From: Calonectria ilicicola
Taxonomy: Eukaryota > Ascomycota > Sordariomycetes > Hypocreales > Nectriaceae
DNA length: 64,000 nt
Reading direction: 5' to 3'
Assembly: GCA_020809705.1 (NCBI GenBank)
Contig: CP085833.1
Span: forward strand, 3,844,001 to 3,908,000
Shown piece by piece: positions 23,082 to 34,264 of this stretch. The notes beneath the pieces are model-generated. The model saw nothing but the letters and a program-made list of their open reading frames with translations, made no database searches and was not told the DNA's origin. The position numbers and the translations under genes were made by a program. The first letter of the stretch is position 1. Each line of letters starts with the position of its first letter.

Positions 23082-24574
23082 TTAAATGTCTGCGAGAAGC
23101 TTGGGGATGAGAATATCGTTGTACCACCAGATGTGGGTCTGGAACTGAGCAAACCAGGCACCTCCAGTCCACCATGTAGATCGGAGGCCCTGAAGGGCAT
23201 ATAGATCCTGGATAAACCCCTCTTTGAGCTCGGCGGCTGAGACTCGGGCATGCATCGGGCCGTGCTCAGCATATGCAACGAACTCCAGCTCTGTAGAATC
23301 AGGCTTATCCACAGTACCAGCGTTGACAAGAGTGTCAAAGTTGGTCTGCGCAAGCGCCTTCGCTTCTGCGCTAGCCAACCCGTCTTTTCCAATGACAAGT
23401 AGACGGAAATAGTCACGGTCTTCGTCCTCTTCAGTGCCCATGTAGTCGAAACGAGCTGTGAAGGAAAGCTCAGGGTTCACAAGCCAGTTATTAGGGGAAG
23501 CCGATGCGGGCAGGTTGGTCAAAGAATAACCCTTTGGCAGACTGGGGTTTGAAACGATACCAGCGTGTAGACTGGAATAGGAGAATTTGTCAAAGACGGC
23601 TTTTTCTTGCGCATCAATGGCGAAAGGCTCAAGGTTGCTTTCGGTCGGTTCAATAGCGAGAAGAAGGCGCTTGGCTTTCACAGTGACGGTTTCATTCGTA
23701 GCTGTCTTGACCGTAAGCGTAACGCTCTGGTTGGATCGGTCGGAACCCAGGACGGTAGATGAGTATAGAACATCTTGTCCAAGTTTGTCAGCGAAAGCAT
23801 CATAAATGTCTTGATTTCGACCAGATGCAGGCACGAAGCTAGATTCTGTTCCAAGGAACGAACGAGCCATTGGACCTCCGAAAGCTTGCATAACCCAAAT
23901 AGTCAAGACATTGGTAACATCTCCCAGTCCGAGCCCAGTAACCTTGAAAAGAGTAGGTACAACAGCTTCGATATCGTGCTTCTTGACAAAATCACCAAAA
24001 GGAATGAGCAGATCTTCTGGAATATCTTCCGGGGCCCAAAAGTCCCAGAAGCTAGGCAGCAATTTATCCTCATACAGCTCGCAGAGTTCGGCATATGTTG
24101 CAAGGGCCGCCATCAACTGAGCAGATGTGGGGGCAGTATAGTTCACACCCTTGCCAGTACTGAAGTCAATGTATTTAGTAGTGGTTGAAGTGCGCCCGGG
24201 TGTACCGGTTTCTACCCCTAAACGATCATTGACAAATTTCTCTGCGTCGTGAATATCGAGGAAGGACTGGACACCATAGTTGTAGTATTTTCCTGATTTT
24301 GCATTATAGCTATTCACGTGGCCACCCTGTGCAATACATGTCAGTATATGAGATTCGATCACGTCGATTGATCACTCACAAGATGATCTCGCTTCTCAAT
24401 CAAGAGAATGCTTTGGTTATAGTCTTCGCGAAGTTTGAAAGCAGCGTATGATCCAGAAGCACCACCACCCACGATTACTACATCCCTTTCAATTGTAGAG
24501 CTCACTGGGGTGGCAATGGCAATGGTGGCAAGTCCAGCAGCCGCCAGGTACTTGACGGACTGAACAAGAGACAT
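23082..24574 (-). CDS. Secreted FAD-dependent amine-oxidase-like oxidoreductase
   Basis: Two exons, 24574-24380 and 24326-23082, give 479 residues. A signal peptide ending near residue 25 (hydrophobic AAAGLATIAIATPVSS) is followed at once by the Rossmann FAD-binding motif VVIVGGGASGSYAA and, across the intron, by the LLIEKRDHLGGHVNSY segment that holds the ribose and flavin ring, as in flavin-containing amine oxidases. The rest is the long substrate domain seen in fungal proteins often auto-named beta-cyclopiazonate dehydrogenase-like; no other cyclopiazonate pathway genes are present here, so that name should not be taken literally. Several N-x-S/T sites agree with secretion. It likely oxidises a C-N or C-C bond using oxygen, but the substrate is unknown. 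Confidence 0.9.
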
Positions 24575-27500
24575 TATGAAGAGATGACAGCAATTGATGG
24601 GCGATAGGAATTAACTCAAATATGAGATTACTGGGCCGGAGAAAGCTTGGTAGATTGGCAACGGCAAAGGGAGCGATGTTGTTTAAGTACTCTTAATGTC
24701 TAATGAGGGAGCCATCCCCACTGTCATGTCATCGGGAATTTGCCAGAAGCCAAGCCTTCACCGCGCGGCTCTAGCCATGTGGGAGCACATGGCAAAGCAT
24801 GGACTCAAGGTATAAACGGCGATGGGATGGAGAACTCGATTGAAAGAACCCTACTCGTGGACAGCAAATGATGGAGCCAATTTGCGAGCAACCCGGTGAG
24901 GATCTTGGATCCATGGCAAGGAGGCTTCGGCGAGACAGAGTAGGTTCCATGTGCTGCCGCTAGGGGATCCACAGCCTGGGATTGGATCCTACAAGGGGCG
25001 AACAGGACGAACAGCGGTGCCTTGTAGGCAGGCATTGCCACCGCTAGTAGCGTAAAATAGCCCTGCAATAGGGCTAGACTGATTGGGGTTTTTTTTTCTT
25101 TTCTCCTTTGGCGCAAGACAGTATAGGGGAAGAGCTCTATGGCATCAAATCGCCACGGTCTCTATTGTGTATTTCAAAGAATTCCCTCTTAATAACCTTA
25201 TCCAGCGGTCTATTGGTACTGTAAGTGCGTTTTATTTGATGCGCCTTCATATTCTTTTTTTCTTTATTTGCTAGCTTTAACCACAGCGGCGCGCCGCATG
25301 ACATGCGAATGCCGCTCCCACCCAGAATAGCTCAACGTTACTGTTCAGGTGTAAGTTAGGGATCAAACCAGACTAGAAAATTAAATGACACCACCTCAGA
25401 ATCCATTTCATTCACCAGGATTACAGGCCGGCCTAGACTCTATTCGAAAAATAGCAACAACTAGAGATTCACGAGCATTCTCAATATTGCGAGCTAAAAT
25501 TAGGGTTAAGCATTCTCTAAATATTTAGAGGATCGACTGCAGCGTAGAACCTTGACCCACGGAGATCATTTGTCCATAATCTCTTCACCCCCCCCCCCTG
25601 TGACCAAATCTCCTCAGTCTTAATATACATATTGCCATTTCTGAGATAATTGCTGCCCGCGTGGCCAACGATTTCCTCATTACAATAAAAAGCCAAGGAT
25701 TCGCACAAACCGGTGGGGTGTTGCCGCCCTACCCATGGTGGAATCATCACAGTGGGCCACTCGCCATCGCTTGCAAAAACTACGGAGTTAACGTCATCTC
25801 CTTCCATTTCCCAATCCGGTGTTAATCCCGCAGCATGGCAGATAGGGAATTCAAGGTTACTCTTCTACTCTATATCCCCCTGGTCGGCTCATGCCCAGCT
25901 CACCATACGATCGATCATAGACAAACCTCTGGGTTTGTGTTTGTGGCTTGGTTGACACTGATGCGTACCCTGGAGCATCTGCCCACAAGAAAGATACAGA
26001 GTAGTCTTTTTTTTTTTTTTGAACTCATAATTTTTCCCGACTTCTTTTTTCTGATTCAAGTACACTGCAGGCAAATAAAAATGACATCACCTTCCTTGTA
26101 TTCATACCAATTGAGTTGAGCAAGCATCTACAGCTTATAACTTGCTGCTTTTACAAGAGCAGTTCGGAATGATCAAACTAATGTCATTCATAGAAGATAC
26201 ATAAGCCAATTTTCAGTAATCCCGTCTCTTTGAGCTTGACGTCAAAGGTGGAGGCCACGCCATCCAGTTGGCCCATCCCAAGGATCGGGGCTGACAGGGT
26301 ACATGGGGCATGTGCGAGCCAGACTAGGAGGTATCCCAGCGGCTGCGTTTGACAGGGAATTGTCTAACCGACGTTCACGGCCCCTCAGCCTCTTTCACCG
26401 TAGCGTCTTCTCTCATGTTTCCTCTCTCTAACTGCTTCTAGTAGTCCGAGTCTTAGTTGTCTCTTCCGAGGTCAAGATGCATTTATTCTCAATTCCCTTT
26501 GATATAATCACGTAGCAGTATTCAGCTTTAATTCTACCGTCTGCTTGATTAGAATATATAATGAATTCTACGAGTTCACTAGCTTCAGGTTAGGAAATAA
26601 GGTTGCCCAAAGAAGTTTGGGGGTCCGGAAGACTGTCAGGCCATTTTGCTCGAATACCAGGGTAGAGAGCCACTGGGTCTTGCCAGCTCGTCTACGTAGT
26701 TCGGTACTCGGCCGTTGCAGAAATTCCATGGTAAATTTTCGTCCGGTAGGGATCTTGTCGGACCCGAATCACGCCGTCCCACAACATCTTGCCAGCAGCG
26801 ATTTCGCCTACACATACCAACAAGAAGCTTGATGAGCTTGGGATCATTCTAAATGTTTCAACAGCGGTCAAGAAAATCACTTCACAGTAGTTCAGAATAA
26901 CAGGTAGTGATTAATATTAGGGTATATTCTATAAATTTGAGTGGCAATCAATTCTGCATGTTGATATTACGAATGACACTGGACAGGGCGGAGTTTGGCG
27001 GAGGCTGGGATAGGAATCCTCTGGCAAGCTGCGCTTCAGCTGCAGGACCATTCCGTGTCCGCGGTCTTGGCACCTTAGTAGACGGTATTTAGATACTCCA
27101 TCTCCAGCCAACGGGTTGCTGGCTTCCAGGTCCACAGCGCCGGGTCCGTTGCAGCTCCTCCGTGCAAGGTGGTTCTTCCAAACTGCATCTAGTAGCTCCA
27201 TCCGCCGTGTAGTGTTACATCTGCGCGACCACTGACAGCATGACCCTTGCCGCATAAATCTTCACTTATAGTTCAAGGGATTTGATCGTGCTAAACGGTC
27301 ACCGGAAAGAAGGGGAGAAAAACTACCCAAGCAGTCTCCGTAGACACAAGGCCCGTTTTTGAAAGGAGGTGATATTTACCCGACATCTTCATAAGATAGA
27401 AGCGATGCGGGATGGCCTGATGCTAGTGGCTAGAATCCGGTGGAAAGCCTGTCTGGCTCGTAGAGGCGAAATACTAGTCCCTAATGGAGATTGCATGTAG

Positions 27501-27642
27501 CTCCTGGATCCTATCTATCACACAGGATCTTGCCGTTGAAAACATTTCTATCCCCATTCCAACGGCGGCACGAAATTTGTTTATACGTGACCTTTTCGTC
27601 GGGCTTTAAGGCCCCAGTATCCAGTTGTCTTTGCCAGTTTCG
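24575..27642. other. 3-kb intergenic region, no gene seen
   Basis: It holds simple tracts (11 C residues at 25588-25598 and a T run near 26009-26021) and short frames only. A 108-codon minus-strand frame at 26929-27255 has no recognisable domain. Promoters of the flanking divergent genes must lie here. Confidence 0.55.
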
Positions 27643-29145
27643 ATGACCTGGGAGATCGATAGAACGATGTCTGTGACGAGTTCGGATACGGCCGCCGATC
27701 CGGCCAGAGCGGCTGAAAGCAACCTTGGACGAATATTGGGCATCACAACAACTTTTCACGTCCTGGCACTGGCTTCTGTCGGCCTCAGATTATATGTACG
27801 ACTGGGTATGAAAGGCGCCGGGCGAGATGACTGGACCATGTTGGCATCAGGGGCAAGTTTAACTCTGACTCTTTCTTTTATTTGCGAAATAACTAACTAG
27901 ACTGGATGAGAGCAGACTTGTGCCTTTGTCGGATGGCTGATCTTCGTACTTCAATCATTTCACGGTCTTGGACATCATCAAGACACAATCGAACGCTCAG
28001 ACTATGTACAATTCCAAAAAGTAGGCTTTTGGCAATCTGTCATCTCTGCTACTTGCGCTATGGCGCTATTGAAGATTTCAATTGCTCTGAACCTATTACG
28101 ACTTAGCCAAAGCAAATGGTACTTTTGGTCGCTGTGGGTTAGCATTGGTAAGTCATCACACGAGTTCTTATTGCGCCCATTAAGAGTCCAAAAACTCATG
28201 ATATACAGGTTTTGTCTCAGCCTATAGTTTCATGGGAGCAATGACATTCTTCCTCCACTGTCAGCCCATGGCCAAACACTGGGATAGCAGCATCGAAGGA
28301 ACATGTTACTCTCCTGCGCTTTTTGTGCAATTTTCTTTAATAAACACTTGTATGCGACCAATTATTTTCGCTAATCCATGCGGTGCCATGCTAATGCAAA
28401 GGCAGCCTTCAATATTTTTACCGATGTACTTTTCGCAACGTTCCCGATCCCCATCATCTGGACCCTCCAAATGAAACTTCGAACCCGATTCTATCTTATT
28501 GCTATTCTTAGCCTCGGATACATGTGCGTAAAATCCCCCTTTTGTCATCGAATACCAAGGTCTAATTTTGCAACTACAGGGCAGTCGTGATAGGTGTCTT
28601 GAAGGCTATTTACCAGATCGCCTTCTCGAGAGACAAGGATAAGACATTGTAAGCCTACAAACTCATCCTATCTATATTACCTTTTAATTAACCTCAGATA
28701 GTAACCAGTGGATTCAATTTTGGGGATTGTAAGTTACTTGTTCCATCGTCTTCAACCTCTAGATGATCTAACATACCAAAGCCTCCAGCTCAATCTTGGC
28801 ATGATTGCCGCCTGTGCACCCTCCCTCAAACCCCTCGTTTCCAAAGCGCTTAAACTATCCTCGGCGTACAATTCGACTCCATACGCAAACCACTCATACG
28901 GCGCAAATTCTCGGCGATTGACGATTGGTCGCACTCCTGCAAATACAGCGAATCTATCCCGCAATGATGACTTTGAACTTGGCGATCACCGTTTCGAGAT
29001 TGAGAACCACGGTAAAACTACCATTACTACAAGCTTTTACAAACACAGCACCGATGGAACTCGATCTGGAAGCGAAGAGATGATTCTTGGCGATCAGCCA
29101 TTCAAGACAGGAATCGTCCGCACAACAGAAGTGACTATTCAGTGA
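27643..29145 (+). CDS. Rhodopsin-like fungal integral membrane protein (SAT4-type domain)
   Basis: Seven exons: 27643-27856, 27911-28147, 28209-28349, 28406-28523, 28580-28648, 28702-28728 and 28782-29145, giving 389 residues (or 381 from a second in-frame ATG at 27667). The pattern is that of the fungal rhodopsin-domain family: LRLYVRLGMKGAGRDDW after helix 1, then FHGLGHHQDTI, ALLKISIALNLLRLS, a Cys-containing loop with FFLHCQPMAKHWD and GTCYSP, helix 6 with LMP-like FPIPIIWTLQMK, and CAPSLKPL after helix 7, with a Ser/Thr-rich cytosolic tail. Family members are plasma-membrane proteins, and some relatives are G-protein-coupled or surface-sensing receptors, but most are uncharacterised. The first intron junction is the least certain one; the 27-base sixth exon is needed for frame. 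Confidence 0.85.
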
Positions 29146-30732
29146 TAATAGTAGGGGCTTAAGTCTCTGGGAGACGTTTTGATTCGTTTTTATTATGACA
29201 ATATTTCGTCATTATCTTCTAATAATATGTTGATCCACGGTGAGGAACTCTTGCTATTGTTCTTTATCGATCAAGGAGCGCAGGAGTTTCGGAGACGGCG
29301 TACTTGCATCTAAATAGTAGTTGATATGACCTAAGGAGGATTTCTTTTGTTTTATTTTATTTCTACGGTCTTAATTTTACTTTGCTCCAATATCCCAGCC
29401 GTTAGGGCCTTGGCAAATGCTGGCGAAAAGGGTTCATATCAACCTAGTAAGCCTAACCCCACACGATCAACCTACAATCACCACCTGCAAAGCTCCCTGG
29501 GGCTCTCTCTTAGTTTTAGTTTATCGGAAAATAGATTCGATCTGGAGGCGAAACTTAGTCATGAAGAAACGGGTCCATAGATTAGACATAGGCTCGATTC
29601 AGCTTGAAACTTCTCACATTAGACAAAATGAACGGATTCTTACCGTGATAAGTATTTTGAATATGCATGTTATTTTTTTACCACTGCTTAGTACTGTGGT
29701 TGTTTTTCTAATAGTTTAACCCCCAGGCTCGTCTCGACCTGTGGCATGGCACCACTGCACTAATTGCGTTGGGTCAAAAATAATTCTCCGGTTCCAGAAC
29801 ATCCCCGTTTCACTAAACTTATGGTCATATATGGTGATGATCGTAATTTTATCTTCCTTTTTGCAGCCACAGCCCTACTAACCACTGTATCATGCCATAA
29901 ATCCCGATTTATGGTACGGAGTTGGCCAAATCGTACCCTTTTTTTTTCGCTTCAAGCATCGCAAAGCTGCTAGTAATAAGGAGCCAACTGACAGAATCGA
30001 CGGTCTGAGGTCGAATTATCGGTGTCTTTAAAGAGACCAAGGCTTTCAAGCTTCCGGTCCCGTTGCGGCAATGCTGGCATCACTTCGGCGAAATGCCAGG
30101 AGCCGCAGACCACAACAAGAAAAAACATGAATGTACTTTATTCTAAAGCTTATTACTCTCCGATTTCGATGGCTCCACCTTCCGTTATTAGTGTTTGCCG
30201 TGCCACATAGAGGAAAATGAAATGACATTTCCCAGTATGGAACTGATCTGCGACAGGAGTTGTCACAGCTCCTGAATCTTCACATGAAGGGAATGTTCAA
30301 AATTCGAACCCTGCCAAGAAAAAAAAAATGGTATTTCAGCTGTGTTCTCAGTCAAATTCGACAAATCACATCTCGGCGCTGATGCGGAGAATCCCAGCTA
30401 CAGACCGAGGGGCTATAAAACAGAGCCAAATGCGGAAGTTGCTAAACTCGACGTGGACCGCATTGACCTGCTCTCCACAAGGTCACCTCAGTCATTGTTG
30501 TCTTGGGAGATTATCCGCCAGTATAATGGCACTCCGGGTAAAATTCCAGTTTGCCGCGGTAATTTCAAGGCATAGAGCATCGGCAAACAATGCCTGCAAG
30601 GCTGTCATACGAGAATAAAGGGATCGACATTAAATATAGCAGTTACAGCCGCATGTGGTTCCAGCAAACGTGTGAATTGTTCATCAATCACTTCAAAAAT
30701 ATACCTGCAGTGTGTATTATACCAGCTTCATT
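29146..30732. other. Intergenic region, possible relic frame
   Basis: Mostly AT-rich with no gene. A frame at 30342-30575 (+) has somewhat coding-like codons but starts with GTG and shows no domain, so it may be a gene relic. A TAAATATAG element near 30632-30640 could be the TATA box of the acetylxylan esterase. Confidence 0.45.
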
Positions 30733-31687
30733 ATGACATTTCTTCGCACCGTGGTTGCTGGCCTTGCAGCAGCTAGCTCTGTATGGGCCAATGGGCTCCA
30801 GAACGTTACCGACTTCGGTCCTGTTTACAACACCTCGCTAAGGATGCAAATTTATATTCCTGAAAAACTTGCGACAAATCCTCCAATTGTTCTTGCAGTA
30901 TGTACAATTTTCTTCCTTATATAAATATAGACTCTCGTTTGGCTAGAATACTCACACATTTCCATAGCTACATGGGTGTGGTGGTAGCGGAGAGATATAC
31001 TATCAGCAAGCTGGGTATAACTCTTATGCTGAGTCTACCGGTGCCATTCTCATCTTCCCATCTTCCCAAAAGGATTCAAACTGCTGGGATGTTTCCAGTG
31101 ATGCGGTTCTCTCGCACGGAAACCATGCCGACAACGAAGTCCTTGTCAGCATGATTGACTACACAGTCAAGACATACAACGCTGATTCCAGTCGCGTTTT
31201 TGTCACTGGCAGCAGCAGTGGTTGCATGATGACAAACATCCTCTGTGCCACTTACCCCGAGGTCTTTTCTGCTGCCACATGCTACTCTGGTGTCGCCGCC
31301 GGCTGCTTCGAGGGATCGCCAGGTTCCAGCCCCATCAGCTCCAACCGCTCCTGCGCAAATGGCGAAGTGCAAAAGACGGGCGAGGAGTGGGCTGCTCAAG
31401 TCCATGCCATGTACCCTGGATACACTGGCGATTACCCCAGCTTGAAGACCTGGCACGGCACTGCTGATTACTTGGTTTTCTACCAGAACCTCAAGGAGCA
31501 GATCAAGATGTGGACCACCATTTTCGGAATCAGCCTTGCCTTTAACGAGAGCTCTACGCCAGAGGCTAGCTACACCACCATGGTTTTTGGTGATGGAAAG
31601 AAGTTTGAGGCTGTGTCCGCCGTGGGCGTTGGCCACACTGTGCCTATCCACCAAAAGTTGGATTTCGAGTGGTTTGGTCTGCTGTAA
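30733..31687 (+). CDS. Acetylxylan esterase (CE1, PHB-depolymerase-like)
   Basis: Two exons, 30733-30897 and 30968-31687, give 294 residues. The start chosen gives a clean signal peptide (MTFLRTVVAGLAAASSVWA). The mature enzyme shows the oxyanion segment LHGCGGSG (56-63), the nucleophile Ser138 in TGSSSGCMM, Asp222 in WHGTADY and His278 in VGVGHTVP, the alpha/beta-hydrolase triad. The order and spacing fit fungal CE1 acetylxylan esterases, which remove acetyl groups from xylan outside the cell, helping xylanases. No cellulose-binding module or linker follows; the protein ends shortly after the His. Several N-x-S/T sites are present. A feruloyl esterase activity is a possible alternative within CE1. 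Confidence 0.92.
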
Positions 31688-32116
31688 GATCAAGCACAGT
31701 GTGCGTGGTTGTGCGTGGGTGGTATGTTTTAAATGATGTTATGCTACAGAATCTTGTAAATCGCGTATTTTACCAATATTCATTTCACAGCGTCTTCGGG
31801 GCTTTTACTTCAATGGAGACGCGAACAAAATATCGTTCTTACTTGATCTTAATGTCGCCCGAAGGTTTCCACACTTTTGAACTAGTAAAGTCATTAAAAA
31901 GTGCACATGGAAATCTATTTCGTGATTAAAATAACTTTAAGCGCGATCTTCGCGATGTAGTATCATCGTTCAAGAATTTTACCTTTCTCTCACCCTTCCC
32001 AAGGCATCATCATTGCCAGCAGAGATGCCATCACTTGTAACCACCAGCGACAATCACTGGGTTCCATTAACAGATCATCATCTGTCCAAATATTAGCTCC
32101 TGGCTGGTGTTCCGCC
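31688..32116. other. Convergent gap between esterase and sedolisin genes
   Basis: 429 bases holding both 3' ends. Nothing else is seen. Confidence 0.7.
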
Positions 32117-34151
32117 CTATATGCACATGGCCAATCGTTGAATGCGGTCGAATAGTGGCGATCCCCAGCCTGTGACGGGATCCCATCCCTCCACAGCCCT
32201 CCATCCTGCGTTCTTCACTACTGGCGAGGGAAGACCCCAAACGCTCGTTCCTTGACATCCGACCGACTTGCCCTCAGTTATGCTGTTAAGGTGTCAACAA
32301 TATTCTTGCGTGGGATACACATACGACAATACGTACTCTTTAAAGGCTCCCTGGCCAACTTTATAAATCCAGGGATTAAGGAAACCCATTGGGGGTTTTC
32401 CTTTGCTCAAGCGTTCGTTATTTATGAGAGCGATCATGGCCCCAAAGACAGGAGATGCTGCACTGCAAAATAGTTAGCGAATCGGCCAAATTTCTTGGGC
32501 TCGTGGGAGGCAACTCACCTAGTTCCTCCAGTTGTCTGTTGGACATCGTGGTTCATGATCTGGTGGCCCCATGCCATAGCGGCCACATCTGGGAATGCCC
32601 GTCCCTTAGGATTGTAGTATCCCTTCCACTCTTTCCCAAGTCTACCAAGGTATGACTTCACCGAGTCATCTTGCCATGATGGTCGCGGCCAGTACTCCGA
32701 AAAACCTCCACTAGATACGTTAAAGGCGGTTTCGCTGCTGTATCCATCCGTTCCTCCGACTGAGGTGACATAAGGACATGATGGAGGGAAGTTTGGCAGA
32801 AATTTTGTCGTATTTTTGCCATCGTTGGACATACAAGATTGTCCCGGGCCGCGATTTCCTGCAGCGACGATAACAGAGACCCCGCGCGCGCCGAGTTGGC
32901 CAAACATGTTGCAGACTTGTTGCGCATACTTTTTAGGAACATGCTGCTCATTGACACTATAGGAGATCGAGATGACTTGTGGCAACTTGCTGTCACTCAG
33001 ACCGAGAAGATAGTTCGTGAATTCAAGGAAAGGTTCGATCCAGGCTTCGTCCGTATCGTACAAGCTGCACAATATTAGCGGTGTCTTTGTAAGGCAATGC
33101 TAAATAATCAAAACAAGATAAATAAAGTCACGACGAAATACTTACTCGAGATCTGGGATAAAGTCATGATTTTCCCCTCCCACAGGGAAATATCGCACAG
33201 GGACTTTGCCAGCTAGAGACACGGCCCACTGAACATTCAGGTTCGCCTCTCCGCTCGGATACTCTCCCTGGGGGTTTTTCCCACCGTTGACGAGGGAAGT
33301 GGAAAAGTTGCGGCCTTGCTGCTCAGGGTCGTAGCGTCGGAGGAATTCTGCAAGTTGGTCGTACTGCGCCGCTTGCTAGGTTGGGCCAATGTCAGCCACT
33401 TGTTGGAAGAGTTTGAATCCCAACTTACTTCATTAAACCCTGCGATGCCATACAATGCTCTGGGATGCGCTGCCAAGTAACCTCTCTCTGGCATTTTGTA
33501 CAGCTTCCTGAGACAGCCCGGGGTCAATCTCTGCTTGCACTGCTCTAAACCGAGATGCTCCCCCTCCTTGGAGGTGGCCAGGCTCGAATTGGGAGAAAGT
33601 CGTTTTGCCTCATATGACTTTTTGACGGAGTGGAAAAAAGTCGTCGGCTGGATTGTAGTAATGTGATCGCGAAGTTCCATCGGTACAGAGTACTCTATTG
33701 TTCGCACAACGCGCTCATCATCGCGAGCATAGACCTTAAATCGAGTAGTGAGCAAGTTTTCGGCTTTAGCCACTGTGGTCTTGATATGCAGCCACTGTTC
33801 GTCATGTTGCACATGATCCTCGGGGATGCCAGCATCAGAGAGCCAACGCTTAACAGATTCAACGGCATTTTTTGGCGGACTGAGAAGAGCTTTAGCAGCC
33901 TCACGGGAAAGATGGTTGCCGTAACTCTCCCGGGAGGGATCCGAAATCTCGTATAAAGTGCGTTCAAGAAGTTGATCATCCTCGGGCTTCAGCCCAATGG
34001 ACAACTTGATGAGCTTGTGCGAGACGGGAGAACCAGCTTCGTTCCACCCGGTGGGAATCTGGTCGAGCGACTCAACAACAACGGGACGGGCCATTGCAAC
34101 GACCGCCATTATGGCAAACAGCCATATGGCATATCTCAGTATTTGAAGCAT
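32117..34151 (-). CDS. Sedolisin (S53) family protein with altered active site
   Basis: Five exons in transcript order: 34151-33429, 33375-33146, 33064-32519, 32462-32337 and 32282-32117, giving 596 residues. A signal peptide (MLQILRYAIWLFAIMAVVAMA) precedes a pro-kumamolisin activation domain (about 35-190), then the S53 domain. The catalytic Ser500 is present in GGTSAASP and the Glu284 in SGEANLNVQW, but the residue four after Glu, normally Asp, is Asn288. The oxyanion Asp, normally in SGDxG, is Asn388 in AAGNRGPG. The C-terminal calcium region (FKDITEG, GWDPVTGWGSP) is mostly kept. Active sedolisins are acid endo- or tripeptidyl-peptidases secreted by fungi. Here the two Asp-to-Asn changes make a non-peptidase homologue or an altered mechanism likely. 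A TATATAAA box lies about 105 bases upstream. Confidence 0.93.
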
Positions 34152-34181
34152 AATCTTAACTCCGTATTGGTAATTGAAAAA

Positions 34182-34213
34182 GGAGAAAAGAGAGAAAAGA
34201 GAGAAAAGAAGGA
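34182..34213. repeat. (GAGAAAA)-type microsatellite in 5' leader
   Basis: Imperfect repeats of GAGAAAA/GAGAGAAAA between the TATA box and the start of the sedolisin gene; a pyrimidine tract on the coding strand, common near fungal transcription starts. Confidence 0.75.
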
Positions 34214-34256
34214 GATAAGGCGCAGATCATGCTTCCATGACACCTTACAGCCAGTA

Positions 34257-34264
34257 TTTATATA
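34257..34264 (-). promoter_or_regulatory. TATA box of the sedolisin gene
   Basis: TATATAAA on the minus strand, about 105 bases before the start codon at 34151 and just upstream of a purine-rich leader. Confidence 0.5.

Noticed and set aside
23082..24574. Naming the FAD enzyme as part of a cyclopiazonic acid cluster
   Set aside because: No hybrid PKS-NRPS, prenyltransferase or other pathway gene lies nearby; only the family resemblance supports that name.
26929..27255. Cys-containing 108-codon minus-strand frame, considered as a zinc-cluster fragment
   Set aside because: Cys spacing does not fit Zn2Cys6 and no linker or middle-homology region follows.
30300..30315. ATTCGAACCC, a possible reverse-strand tRNA B box
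   Set aside because: The sequence that would form the 5' half is a long A/T run; no cloverleaf.
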